33,727 nt of DNA from Vicinamibacteria bacterium (GCA_016650245.1 JAENWD010000287.1:1-33727); one strand, 5' to 3'. Counted from the stretch's first letter, positions 20,884 through 28,181 are shown. The notes: generated from the sequence alone by a model not told the origin. Program-made: numbers and translations.

Positions 20884-20895
20884 CGCCGCCCACCG

Positions 20896-22266
20896 ATGAA
20901 ACCACGGATTCTGGTAATCGACGACGAGTCAGCGATCCGCGACTCGCTCAAGATGATTCTCGAGTACGAGGGATTCGAGGTGCACGGCGCAGCCACCGGG
21001 CAGGACGGCCTGACGCTGGCCGACCGCGAGCCGGCCGACCTCGTGCTGCTCGACATCAAGATGGCCGGCATGGACGGCCTCGATGTGCTGCAGCGGCTGC
21101 GGACGACCCACGAAGCGCTGCCGGTCATCATGATCTCGGGACACGCCACGGTGAGCACGGCGGTGGAAGCGACCAAGCTGGGCGCTTTCGACTTCATCGA
21201 GAAGCCGCTGTCGACCGAGCGCGTGCTCGTGAGCGTACGCAACGCGCTCGACCAGCAGCGTCTCACCCAGGAAGTGGTGGCGTTTCGCCGCACCGAGACC
21301 CTCAAGCATCAACTCATCGGCGACAGCCCGGCGATTCGCGGCGTGCTGGAAGCCGTCAAGCGGGCGGCGCCGACCTCGGCCACCGTGCTGATCACCGGCG
21401 AAAGCGGCGTCGGCAAGGAACTGGTGGCGCGGGCCATTCATCGCAACAGCCTGCGCGCGCGCGAGCGCTTCATCCAGGTCAACTGCGCAGCCATTCCCGA
21501 CGACCTGATCGAGTCGGAGTTGTTCGGACACGAGAAAGGCTCGTTCACCGGCGCCACCGAGAAGCAGATCGGCAAGTTCGAGCAGGCCGATCGCGGCACG
21601 ATCTTCCTCGACGAGGTCGGCGACATGAGCCTCAAGACGCAGGCCAAGGTGCTGCGCGTGCTGCAGGAGGGCGAGGTCGAACGGCTTGGTTCGGCACGCA
21701 CCATCAAGGTGGACGTGCGCGTGATTGCCGCCACCAACAAACGGCTCGAAGACGAGTTCGAGAAAGGGCAGTTCCGCGAGGATCTCTATTTCCGGCTCAG
21801 CGTCATCCCGATTCACGTGCCGCCGCTGCGCGAGCGGCCGGGCGACATCGGCCCGCTGGTGAAGTACTTCCTCGAGAGCGCCACCCGCGAGAACAACGTG
21901 CGTCCGAAGCGAATTACCGACGGGGCGATGGCCGTGCTGGAGCGGCACCGCTGGCGCGGCAACATCCGCGAGTTGCGCAACACCCTCGAGCGGTTGGTCA
22001 TCATGACGCCAGGCGACGCCATCGACGTCGCGCACCTGCCCGAGGCGATGCGCGTTGACGCTGGCGGACGGGCGCCCGATAATGAAGTACTGCGGGCCGG
22101 AACGCTGCGGGAGCACAAGGAAGTGGCCGAACGGACCTTCCTGGTGCAGAAGCTGCGGGAAACCGCGTGGAACATCTCGAAGACCGCGGAGGTCATCGAC
22201 ACGCCCCGCAGTAACCTGTACAAGAAGCTGGAGCAATACCGGATTTCGCAGGAAACGGATGGGTAG
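20896..22266 (+). CDS. NtrC/NtrX-type sigma-54 response regulator
   Basis: A 456-residue three-domain regulator. The receiver domain (1-120) has acidic residues D9-D10, phospho-acceptor Asp53 (LLDIKM) and Lys103 (EKP). The AAA+ domain has Walker A GESGVGKE (168-175), the sigma-54 contact loop GSFTGA (215-220, Ser for the common Ala) and Walker B TIFLDE. The C-terminal Fis-type helix-turn-helix (NISKTAEVIDTPRSNLYKKL) resembles NtrX. It should activate sigma-54 promoters after phosphorylation. No histidine kinase is adjacent, so its partner is elsewhere. The HtrA gene is 12 bases upstream and the RNase P RNA gene begins two bases after the stop. Confidence 0.94.
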   Translation: MKPRILVIDDESAIRDSLKMILEYEGFEVHGAATGQDGLTLADREPADLVLLDIKMAGMDGLDVLQRLRTTHEALPVIMISGHATVSTAVEATKLGAFDFIEKPLSTERVLVSVRNALDQQRLTQEVVAFRRTETLKHQLIGDSPAIRGVLEAVKRAAPTSATVLITGESGVGKELVARAIHRNSLRARERFIQVNCAAIPDDLIESELFGHEKGSFTGATEKQIGKFEQADRGTIFLDEVGDMSLKTQAKVLRVLQEGEVERLGSARTIKVDVRVIAATNKRLEDEFEKGQFREDLYFRLSVIPIHVPPLRERPGDIGPLVKYFLESATRENNVRPKRITDGAMAVLERHRWRGNIRELRNTLERLVIMTPGDAIDVAHLPEAMRVDAGGRAPDNEVLRAGTLREHKEVAERTFLVQKLRETAWNISKTAEVIDTPRSNLYKKLEQYRISQETDG

Positions 22267-22440
22267 GAGACAGTGGGCCGCAGCCAGGCCAGACGATCGC
22301 TGTCGGCGGGAACCACGCGGGCGGTCATTCGCGCGCGTGTAGTGCCGCCGGGAGAGGAAAGTCCGAACTCCAAAGGGCAGTGCGCCGGGTAACGCCCGGG
22401 CAGGGTAACTTGACGGACCAGTGGCACAGAAAATATACCG

Positions 22441-22519
22441 CCCGCCTTCGCACGCTTCGCGTGCTTCGGCGCGGCAGGCCCACAAGGCTTGCTTCGCCGG
22501 AGCCCGGAGGGCGAAGGCG
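22441..22519 (+). repeat. palindromic insertion in RNase P P12
   Basis: This segment starts with CCCGCCTTCGC and ends with GGGCGAAGGCG. The outer nine bases pair perfectly (22443-22451 with 22511-22519). Inside are a small hairpin CACGC-TTC-GCGTG (22451-22463) and an alternative stem CTTCGCC with GGCGAAG (22492-22498, 22510-22516). The ends match those of the segment at 22704-22749, which suggests one repeat family. Confidence 0.7.
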
Positions 22520-22703
22520 AGTAAGGGTGAAAAGGTGCGGTAAGAGCGCACCGCGCCGGCCGTAAGGTCGGTGGCAGGCAAAACCCCGCACGGAGCAAGA
22601 CCAAATAGGGAGGCGCTCGAGGACGGCCCGTCCGAAGCCTCCGGGTAGGTCGCTGGACCCTGTCAGTGATGGCAGGGCAAGAGGAATGGTCGTCTCGCCG
22701 TAG

Positions 22704-22749
22704 CCCGCCGTCGCGCGAGCGCATGCTCGCGCTATGGCGGGCGAAGGCG
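22704..22749 (+). repeat. second palindromic insertion, between P2 and P4 of RNase P RNA
   Basis: It starts CCCGCCGTCGC and ends GGGCGAAGGCG. Stems: CCCGCC (22704-22709) with GGCGGG (22736-22741), and GCGCGAGC (22713-22720) with GCTCGCGC (22725-22732) around a GCAT loop. An outer CGCC/GGCG pair set (22696-22699 with 22746-22749) closes it. The site corresponds to J2/4, where some bacterial RNAs carry helix P19. Confidence 0.7.
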
Positions 22750-22770
22750 GACAGAATTCGGCTTATCGGC

Positions 22771-23940
22771 GTGGCTGCGGCACTGTCATCTCACACGCAA
22801 CCCATCCAGCGGCGGTCCGGCGCTCGGCGTCAGTTCGGGCTGGCCGTCGCGCTGGTCGGCGTCACCCTTGCCGGTGCGCCGCGCGCGCAGGATCTCGGCA
22901 TCCGGCAATACAAGCCGAAGTCGACCCTCGTCGTCAGCGAGCACCCGGTGCCGCGGGCGAAGTATCCCGTCATCGACATTCACAGTCATCACTCGCGCCT
23001 GACCCAGGAACGGTGGGCCGAGATCGTGCGCGAGATGGACGCGCAGCATCTGCAGGTGCTGGTGAATCTCAGCGGCGGCAGCGGTGCGCGGCTGGCCGAC
23101 AGCCTCAACCTCATCGCGGGCAGTCCCGCGCCCGATCGGATGGTATTTTTCGCGAACCTTGATTTCTCCGATCTCGACCAGCCCGGCTACGGCGCGCGCG
23201 CGGCAGCGAAACTGGAAACCGACCTCAAGGCTGGGGCCCGCGGTCTGAAGATCTTCAAGAACCTCGGCATGTCAGTGAAGCGTGCCAATGGCGTCCGCGT
23301 GCCGGTGGACGACCCCGAGTTCGACCCGGTGTGGCAGACCTGCGCGCTCTACGGCGTGCCCGTGCTGATCCACACGGCCGAGCCCGCGCCGTTTTTTGAG
23401 CCGGTCACCGAGACCAACGAGCGGTGGCTCGAACTGCAGGTCCATCCCGAACGTCGGCGCCCGGCCGGCGAGTTCCCGCCGTTTGAGACGCTGGTCGCCG
23501 AGCGTAATCATCTGTTCGCAAACCACCCGACGACCACGTTCATCGCGGCGCACTTCGCGTATCACGCCAACGACCTGGCGCGGCTGGGCCGGCTGCTCGA
23601 CAATCACCCGAACGTCGTGACCGAGACAGGCGCGATCCTGGCGGAGTTGGGCCGGCAACCGCGAGCGGCCCGGGCGTTCTTCATCAAGTACCAGGACCGG
23701 ATCCTGTTTGGGAAGGATTCCTACGTGCCCAGCGAGTACCCGTACTTCTGGCGGACCCTCGAGACAGCCGACGAGTACTTCGACTACTACCGCGACTACC
23801 ACGCTTTTTGGAAGCTGTACGGGCTTGACCTGCCAGGTGTCGTGTTGCGGAAGCTCTACTACGGCAACGCGTTGCGGCTCGTTCCGGGCCTGCGCGCCTC
23901 CGATTTCCCGCCAGTCGGCGGGGCAACCGCGTCACACTGA
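22771..23940 (+). CDS. secreted amidohydrolase-2-type metal-dependent hydrolase
   Basis: An approximately 389-residue TIM-barrel hydrolase of the amidohydrolase-related (Amidohydro_2) family. Metal-binding marks are IDIHSHH (HxH), VLIHTAEP (His after strand 5), AAHFAYH (His after strand 6) and ILFGKDSY (Asp after strand 8). An N-terminal Arg-rich segment, then a hydrophobic stretch ending GAPRAQ, looks like a signal peptide, so the enzyme is probably periplasmic. The reaction is unknown; relatives include decarboxylases and hydrolases of cyclic substrates. The start is uncertain. The frame is open from within rnpB, but upstream starts would translate the RNA gene. The GTG at 22771 is the last standard start codon before the signal peptide and overlaps the 3' P1 strand of rnpB by 17 bases. 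Confidence 0.82.
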   Translation: MAAALSSHTQPIQRRSGARRQFGLAVALVGVTLAGAPRAQDLGIRQYKPKSTLVVSEHPVPRAKYPVIDIHSHHSRLTQERWAEIVREMDAQHLQVLVNLSGGSGARLADSLNLIAGSPAPDRMVFFANLDFSDLDQPGYGARAAAKLETDLKAGARGLKIFKNLGMSVKRANGVRVPVDDPEFDPVWQTCALYGVPVLIHTAEPAPFFEPVTETNERWLELQVHPERRRPAGEFPPFETLVAERNHLFANHPTTTFIAAHFAYHANDLARLGRLLDNHPNVVTETGAILAELGRQPRAARAFFIKYQDRILFGKDSYVPSEYPYFWRTLETADEYFDYYRDYHAFWKLYGLDLPGVVLRKLYYGNALRLVPGLRASDFPPVGGATASH

Positions 23941-23945
23941 GGCCG

Positions 23946-24884
23946 ATGGCTCGCTGGCTCGTGACTGGTGGCGCGGGATTCATCGGATCGCATCTGGCGA
24001 TGGCCCTGCTCGATCGCGGTGAGACGGTTCGCGTCGCCGACGACTTGAGTACTGGCAAGCCAGCCAATCTGGCGCTCCTGGCCGGCCGCGCCGAGGTGCT
24101 GACCGGCGACCTGGCGGACGTCGCCTTCGCGCGCGCGGCGACCAGGGACATGGACGTGGTGCTGCATCAAGCCGCCATCCCTTCAGTGCCCAGGTCGGTG
24201 GCCGACCCCCTCACCTCGCATCGGGCCAACGTCGACGCGACCCTTGCCGTGCTCGTAGGGGCCCGCGAGGCCGGCGTCGGTCGCCTCGTCTATGCCGGCT
24301 CGTCGTCGGCGTACGGCGACTCGCCGGAACTGCCGAAGCGGGAAGACATGGCGCCCAACCCGTTGTCGCCGTACGCGCTGCAGAAACTGGTCGGGGAGCA
24401 GTATCTGCAGATGTTCACGCGGCTCTACGGGCTCGACACCGTCACCGTCCGCTACTTCAACGTCTTTGGCCCGCGACAGGACCCCTCGTCGCAGTACTCC
24501 GGGGTGATCGCGTTGTTTGTGACGCGCCTGCTGGCCGGCCAGCCGCCGCTCATCATCGGCGACGGGGAGCAGACCCGCGACTTCACCTATATCGACAACG
24601 TCGTCGATGGCGTCCTGCGGGCGGCGACGGCACCCGGCGCCACCGGGCGGGTCATCAACGTCGCGACCGGCGGCCAGATCTCCATCAACCAGCTGGCCAG
24701 GACGATCCAGCGCCTGTTGGGCTCGGACCTGGCTCCCCTGTACGCCGAGGCGCGCGCGGGAGACGTGCGCGACTCGCTCGCGGACATCCGGCTGGCACGG
24801 CAGGTGCTGGGGTACGAACCCCGGATCTCCTTCGAAGAGGGCCTCCGCCGCACCATCGACTGGTATCGCGCCGCCCAGGCCTAG
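23946..24884 (+). CDS. NAD-dependent sugar-nucleotide epimerase (UDP-hexose 4-epimerase type)
   Basis: A 312-residue extended short-chain dehydrogenase. The NAD-binding motif GGAGFIG is at residues 8-14, the catalytic Ser lies in AGSSSAYG (118-124), and Tyr143-x3-Lys147 is in SPYALQK. RYFNVFGPRQDPSSQYSGVI and GDGEQTRDFTYIDNVV are typical of WbpP/Gne-like UDP-GlcNAc or UDP-Glc 4-epimerases and of dTDP-glucose relatives. It supplies sugar nucleotides for surface glycans, consistent with the glycosyltransferases at the left end of the window, though those are 20 kb away. It starts five bases after the amidohydrolase stop. The precise substrate is not fixed by sequence. Confidence 0.92.
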   Translation: MARWLVTGGAGFIGSHLAMALLDRGETVRVADDLSTGKPANLALLAGRAEVLTGDLADVAFARAATRDMDVVLHQAAIPSVPRSVADPLTSHRANVDATLAVLVGAREAGVGRLVYAGSSSAYGDSPELPKREDMAPNPLSPYALQKLVGEQYLQMFTRLYGLDTVTVRYFNVFGPRQDPSSQYSGVIALFVTRLLAGQPPLIIGDGEQTRDFTYIDNVVDGVLRAATAPGATGRVINVATGGQISINQLARTIQRLLGSDLAPLYAEARAGDVRDSLADIRLARQVLGYEPRISFEEGLRRTIDWYRAAQA

Positions 24885-25228
24885 CCTGGAGCGACGACTT
24901 CAACGGCGACGGGTAACTGCAGTTGACCGACGGCGGGCTCCATGCGGGCCTGCCGCCAACCAACGGTGTCATCGGGCGCCGATGTCTCGCCCACTCCGGC
25001 GCGTGATGTTCTCACGCGTCCCCGTCTAGGCCCGTCCCTTCAACGAGTTCCACGCACATCGGCGTTCCGGCGCCGGCAGGCATCGCGCTTGCCCATACGG
25101 CTGGCGTCCGCGTGACGGCGTCCTCGAGAGCCCGACCTCCTCTCCGGCGCGTCGCTCGCGGATCTGTCGGCGGGCCGGGCCGGGATGCGTGTGGCATCCC
25201 GGCCGCCGCCACGTAAAGGAGTCGTGCC
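24885..25228. other. 344-base gap without a supported gene
   Basis: I find no reading frame here with a credible start, family match or ribosome-binding site; frames that cross it are shadows of neighbouring genes. Its only clear element is the strong hairpin at 25178-25204 just before the ComEA-like gene. The gap marks a break between the plus-strand block on the left and the 25.2-29.4 kb module, and is where a promoter for that module would be expected. Confidence 0.6.
25178..25204 (+). promoter_or_regulatory. 11-pair hairpin in the leader of the ComEA-like gene
   Basis: GGCCGGGATGC (25178-25188) pairs perfectly with GCATCCCGGCC (25194-25204) around a five-base GTGTG loop. It ends ten bases before the AAAGGAG ribosome-binding site (25215-25221). 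It has no U-tract. It could be a 5' leader stem that stabilises or regulates the mRNA, or a terminator for upstream transcription. Confidence 0.5.
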
Positions 25229-25564
25229 ATGGTCCCGAGATTCGCCGTTTGGAGTGTCGTTCTCATGTTGGCGGCCGCGGTGGTCGCGCCCGCACTGGCC
25301 CAGCAGGGCCCAAGCGCCGCGCCGAAGCCTTCGTCGAAGGCCGAGGTCAAAGCCGAGGGCGTGATCAACCTCAACACTGCCAGCGCCATCGACCTCGAGT
25401 CGTTGCCCGGCATCGGCAAAAGCACCGCCCAGCGCATCGTCGAGTACCGCCAGAAGAGCGGGGGATTCAAGAAGATCGAGGAGCTGATGAACGTGAAGGG
25501 CATCGGCGAGAAGAGCTTCCTGAAGATCAAGGGCCGGTTGACGGTGGCGGCACCAAAGGCCTGA
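25229..25564 (+). CDS. secreted ComEA-like helix-hairpin-helix protein
   Basis: A 111-residue protein with a signal peptide (hydrophobic 6-24, likely cleavage after ALAQ), a short Ala/Lys/Pro linker, and one ComEA-type domain. The domain has two hairpins, LPGIGKSTAQRI (59-70) and VKGIGEKSFLKI (89-100), preceded by the family opening INLNTASAIDLESL. ComEA binds double-stranded DNA in the periplasm and drives its uptake during natural transformation. Short secreted forms like this are typical of Gram-negative bacteria. The start is well supported by AAAGGAG seven bases upstream. A pseudopilin gene follows after 102 bases. Similar secreted helix-hairpin-helix proteins exist in bacteria not known to be competent, so function is inferred. 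Confidence 0.88.
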   Translation: MVPRFAVWSVVLMLAAAVVAPALAQQGPSAAPKPSSKAEVKAEGVINLNTASAIDLESLPGIGKSTAQRIVEYRQKSGGFKKIEELMNVKGIGEKSFLKIKGRLTVAAPKA

Positions 25565-25576
25565 CCGCTTCGGTGT

Positions 25577-25618
25577 GCCTGGTGTCGTTCCTGCCTCGCG
25601 GCCGGAACGGCACCGGGC
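25577..25618 (+). terminator. long imperfect hairpin, terminator or REP-like element
   Basis: A 15-pair RNA stem forms between 25577-25591 and 25604-25618, with two G-U pairs and a 12-base loop (which can itself form GCC/GGC). The element follows the ComEA-like stop codon by 12 bases. The absence of a U-tract makes a palindromic repeat or mRNA-stabilising element as likely as a terminator. Confidence 0.45.
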
Positions 25619-25666
25619 CTGGCACGGCCACGCGCACGTGAATGGGCCAGGCAGAAAGAAAAGACG

Positions 25667-26239
25667 ATGAGAGGGTTCACGTTGATCGAGGTCCTGGCCA
25701 CGCTTGCCCTGGTGCTCGTGGTCACGGCCATGGCCCTGCCGATCACCGATCGTCTGCGGCAGGAAGGCCAGGTGCGAGGGGCCGCCTTTGCGTTGGCGGC
25801 GCGCTGCGGTCGCCTGCGGTTTTCGGCGGTGCATCGTGCCGCCCGTGTCGGCATGCGGTTCAGCGCCAGCGGCGATTCGTGGGTCGTGCAGTCGTTCGTC
25901 GACGGCGACTGGGACGGCGTGCGAGCGGCCGACATCGCCACAGGGCGCGACCCGGCCATCGACGAACCGCTACCGGTGCAGGCGCTGTTCCCCGGAGCGA
26001 AATTCGGCTTCGTGGTCGGGTGCCCCTTCATCGACGGCACCGCAGTGCCCGACGGCAGCAACCCCGTGCGTATCGGCACTGCCAGGATGCTCGTCTTCTC
26101 GCCCGACGGCGTGTCAAGCGGCGGCACCCTGTACTTGCGCGGTGGCGCACTCGCCAGTGGCTACGCGGTGGTCGTGCTCGCCGCCACCGGGCGCACGCGT
26201 TTGCTTCACTGCGCGCCCGGCTCCGGCGTCTGGAAATGA
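25667..26239 (+). CDS. GspH/FimT-family type IV pseudopilin
   Basis: A 190-residue minor pilin. The type III signal is very short: prepilin peptidase would cut after Gly3, leaving FTLIEVL with the key Glu at mature position 5 (Glu8), followed by a hydrophobic helix to about residue 30. The rest fits the GspH/FimT globular domain. The C-terminal tail contains G-R-T-R at residues 175-178 and a Cys at 182. A GRxR motif in the C-terminal region is known from FimT, where it contributes to DNA binding during uptake. It therefore looks more like a FimT-type DNA-binding minor pilin than a secretion GspH, but no other pilus gene is present to confirm this. Its stop overlaps the PilZ gene start (ATGA). 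Confidence 0.88.
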   Translation: MRGFTLIEVLATLALVLVVTAMALPITDRLRQEGQVRGAAFALAARCGRLRFSAVHRAARVGMRFSASGDSWVVQSFVDGDWDGVRAADIATGRDPAIDEPLPVQALFPGAKFGFVVGCPFIDGTAVPDGSNPVRIGTARMLVFSPDGVSSGGTLYLRGGALASGYAVVVLAATGRTRLLHCAPGSGVWK

Positions 26240-26703
26240 CGATGGGCGAGGAGCGGAGGAGATGGCCGCGCCAGACGTATGCCGGCGGTCGCTTGCCGCC
26301 GAGCGCACGCGTGCGTCACTCCGCCGTCGTGACGCTGGTCGACTTGTCGGGCGGCGGTGCCCTGGTCGAAGGCTGCCTCCGGCTCCGCTGGGGCAGCCGC
26401 TGCGAGGTCGAATGGACGGCGGCCGATGGCGTTGTCGGCGTGGCGGCCCGAGTCGTCCGCTGCTTCGTGGCGCGCCTCGACGCATCGGCCGTGCGCTACC
26501 GCACGGCCCTGAGCTTTGAAGTGCCGGTCGCGCAACCCGCCGAGGAGGATCTACTCGCCGAGTATCAGGTTCCCGGCGGCATCGCGGCGATTTCAGCCGG
26601 TGGGGTAGTGACTGCACGGTGGCCAGGCCGGGCGCGGCCGCCAAGCGCAGGACAGCCCAAATTCGTGGCACGGGAGAAGGGCCTGACATGGCATCGACCT
26701 TGA
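26236..26703 (+). CDS. PilZ-domain protein
   Basis: A 155-residue cytosolic protein with one PilZ domain, which usually binds cyclic di-GMP. The binding signature is present: Arg8-x3-Arg12 in ERRRWPRQ and D36-x-S38-x2-G41 in VDLSGGG. The beta-barrel part runs to about residue 100. The tail from about 105 is Pro/Arg-rich and probably disordered. The ATG at 26236 overlaps the pilin stop; a second in-frame ATG at 26242 is possible. The 3' end overlaps the start of the next gene by 16 bases. The position between a minor pilin and a regulator suggests cyclic di-GMP input to pilus function or expression. Confidence 0.82.
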   Translation: MTMGEERRRWPRQTYAGGRLPPSARVRHSAVVTLVDLSGGGALVEGCLRLRWGSRCEVEWTAADGVVGVAARVVRCFVARLDASAVRYRTALSFEVPVAQPAEEDLLAEYQVPGGIAAISAGGVVTARWPGRARPPSAGQPKFVAREKGLTWHRP

Positions 26704-28181
26704 AGACTGCACCTGCCGTGCGTGTGCGTCCCCAACCAACGGCAGGAGAGGCCGTGGCGCAGCCGGCCTGGGCGCCCGCCGAACACCGTGTGCTGCCCCC
26801 TCGGCGCCGCGGTGAGCGGCGTCGCGGGATCGCGGTCGTCTGCCAGGCATTGGCGGCCAGCCTGATGCGCGAGCAGGGCGACGCGCAGCGCGATCGGTTC
26901 CTCGATGGCGTTCGCCGGGTCCTGCCAGCCGCGGCCCGTGTCACGCTGCGCGACTGGCGCGCCGGCGAGACGCCCGTGACCGCCGCGCCGGAGCGCCACC
27001 TGTTGAGCGTGGACGTGCCGACTGCGGATCCTCGCATCGTGGCTGCGCTCGACGCCGTGCCGCACGATGCGCGTCAGTTCGACGAATGGGACGTCCAGGT
27101 GCTCACGCTGGCCGGACGGTTGGCCGGCGTGCTGCTGGAAGTTGAAGCCCTGCGCCGCACGCAGCGTGCAAACGCGTTTCGGGTCTTTCCAAGCCGGCCC
27201 GACGGGGCGGCGCCCCTTATCGGCTCGACGCCGGTGATGTGCGCGCTGCGCGAGCGGATCGAACGGCTGGCGGCTACCGACTTCACGGTGCTGATCGAAG
27301 GCGAGTCGGGCACGGGCAAAGAGTTGGTGGCCCGACAGATCCACGACCTGAGCCCGCGTCGCGCCGGGCCCTTTGTGGCCGTCAACTGCGCGGCCCTCGT
27401 CGAGTCGCTGCTGGAGGCCGAGCTGTTCGGTATCGAAGAACGCACGGCCACGGGGGTGCGCGGGCGACGGGGCAAGTTCGAGCACGCCGACACGGGCACA
27501 CTCTTTCTGGACGAGGTCTCCGATCTGTCACTGTCGGCCCAGGCCAAACTGCTCCGCGCGATTCAGGAGCTCGCCGTGGAGCGGGTCGGCGGTCAAGGGG
27601 TGCACTGCGTCGACATCCGCATCGTGGCGGCGACCAATCGCAGTCTGCGTTCGCTCGTGGCCGACGGGGCGTTCAGGGCCGACCTGTTCTACCGCCTCGG
27701 CGGCGTCGAATTGCAGGTGCCGCCCCTTCGGCATCGTCAGGCCGACATCGTGGAGCTCTCACATTACTTTCTTGAGCGGCATCGAGAGACCCGTCGTCTA
27801 AAGTTGTCGCCCGAGGTCGTCGATGCGCTGCTGGCGCACGATTGGCCGGGCAACGTGCGCGAACTGCAACGGGTGCTCGAAAGTGTCATCTGTCTGGCGC
27901 GGGGTGAGCGGGCCGAGCTGAGCGATCTGTCACCGGCGCTGCGTGGCGATGCGGAGACGATCCTCGGGCCGTCTCTCAAACACGGCGACACGCTGCGCGA
28001 GTGGGCCAGCCGCTACGCGCGATTGGTCTGGCAACGGCACGCCCAGAACAAGCGGCAGGCGTGCGTGACGCTGGGCATCAGCTATCACACGCTGCAATCA
28101 CACTTGCGCTACGGCAATCGCATGCTGTGGGCGCGCGAGCCGCGCACTGCGCCGGCAGCGCGGCGGGCGGGGGTGGACTGA
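26688..28181 (+). CDS. enhancer-binding-protein-like AAA+ regulator lacking the GAFTGA loop
   Basis: A 497-residue regulator. The N-terminal part (about 45-160) is not a receiver and may be a degenerate GAF-like sensor. The AAA+ domain has Walker A GESGTGKE (205-212), Walker B TLFLDEV, NRSLRSL and FYRLGGVELQVPPLR as in NtrC-type activators. A C-terminal Fis-like helix-turn-helix follows (NKRQACVTLGISYHTLQSHL). The sigma-54-contacting loop GAFTGA reads R-T-A-T-G-V at 252-257, so its Phe and both flanking small residues are changed. Proteins lacking this loop often cannot activate sigma-54, so it may act with another sigma factor or by another mechanism. The ATG lies within the PilZ gene end, which couples their translation. 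Confidence 0.88.
   Translation: MASTLKTAPAVRVRPQPTAGEAVAQPAWAPAEHRVLPPRRRGERRRGIAVVCQALAASLMREQGDAQRDRFLDGVRRVLPAAARVTLRDWRAGETPVTAAPERHLLSVDVPTADPRIVAALDAVPHDARQFDEWDVQVLTLAGRLAGVLLEVEALRRTQRANAFRVFPSRPDGAAPLIGSTPVMCALRERIERLAATDFTVLIEGESGTGKELVARQIHDLSPRRAGPFVAVNCAALVESLLEAELFGIEERTATGVRGRRGKFEHADTGTLFLDEVSDLSLSAQAKLLRAIQELAVERVGGQGVHCVDIRIVAATNRSLRSLVADGAFRADLFYRLGGVELQVPPLRHRQADIVELSHYFLERHRETRRLKLSPEVVDALLAHDWPGNVRELQRVLESVICLARGERAELSDLSPALRGDAETILGPSLKHGDTLREWASRYARLVWQRHAQNKRQACVTLGISYHTLQSHLRYGNRMLWAREPRTAPAARRAGVD

Larger units (their letters stand above)
22269..22787 (+). ncRNA. rnpB: RNase P RNA, bacterial type A, with two inserted hairpins
   Basis: This is the catalytic RNA that matures tRNA 5' ends. 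Conserved blocks are GAGGAAAGTCCG (22353-22364), AAGGGTGAAAAGG and the following GCGGTAAGAGCGCACC (to 22552), GAGCAAGACCAAATAG (22593-22608), a GAGGAATG block at 22681, and ACAGAATTCGGCTTAT (22751-22766). P1 is formed by 22269-22274 with 22782-22787 and 22277-22286 with 22772-22781. P2 is 22291-22298 with 22688-22695. P4 shows a compensated pair set: CCGAA near the 5' block with TTCGG near the 3' block. At about 519 bases it is much longer than the roughly 380 of Escherichia coli, because of an expanded P12 (22441-22519) and a P19-like hairpin (22696-22749). The ends are set by P1. No clear promoter is visible, so it may be processed from a transcript starting further upstream. Confidence 0.95.

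Noticed and set aside
22666-22770. Upstream starts for the amidohydrolase inside rnpB (ATG at 22666 and 22669)
   Set aside because: They would translate conserved RNase P sequence, including the P4 strand, and add a non-family extension before the signal peptide.
25012-26127. 371-codon minus-strand frame over the ComEA-like and pilin genes
   Set aside because: The plus-strand genes have signal peptide, domain and pilin motifs; the minus frame is Ser/Thr/Arg-rich with no domain and no start signal.
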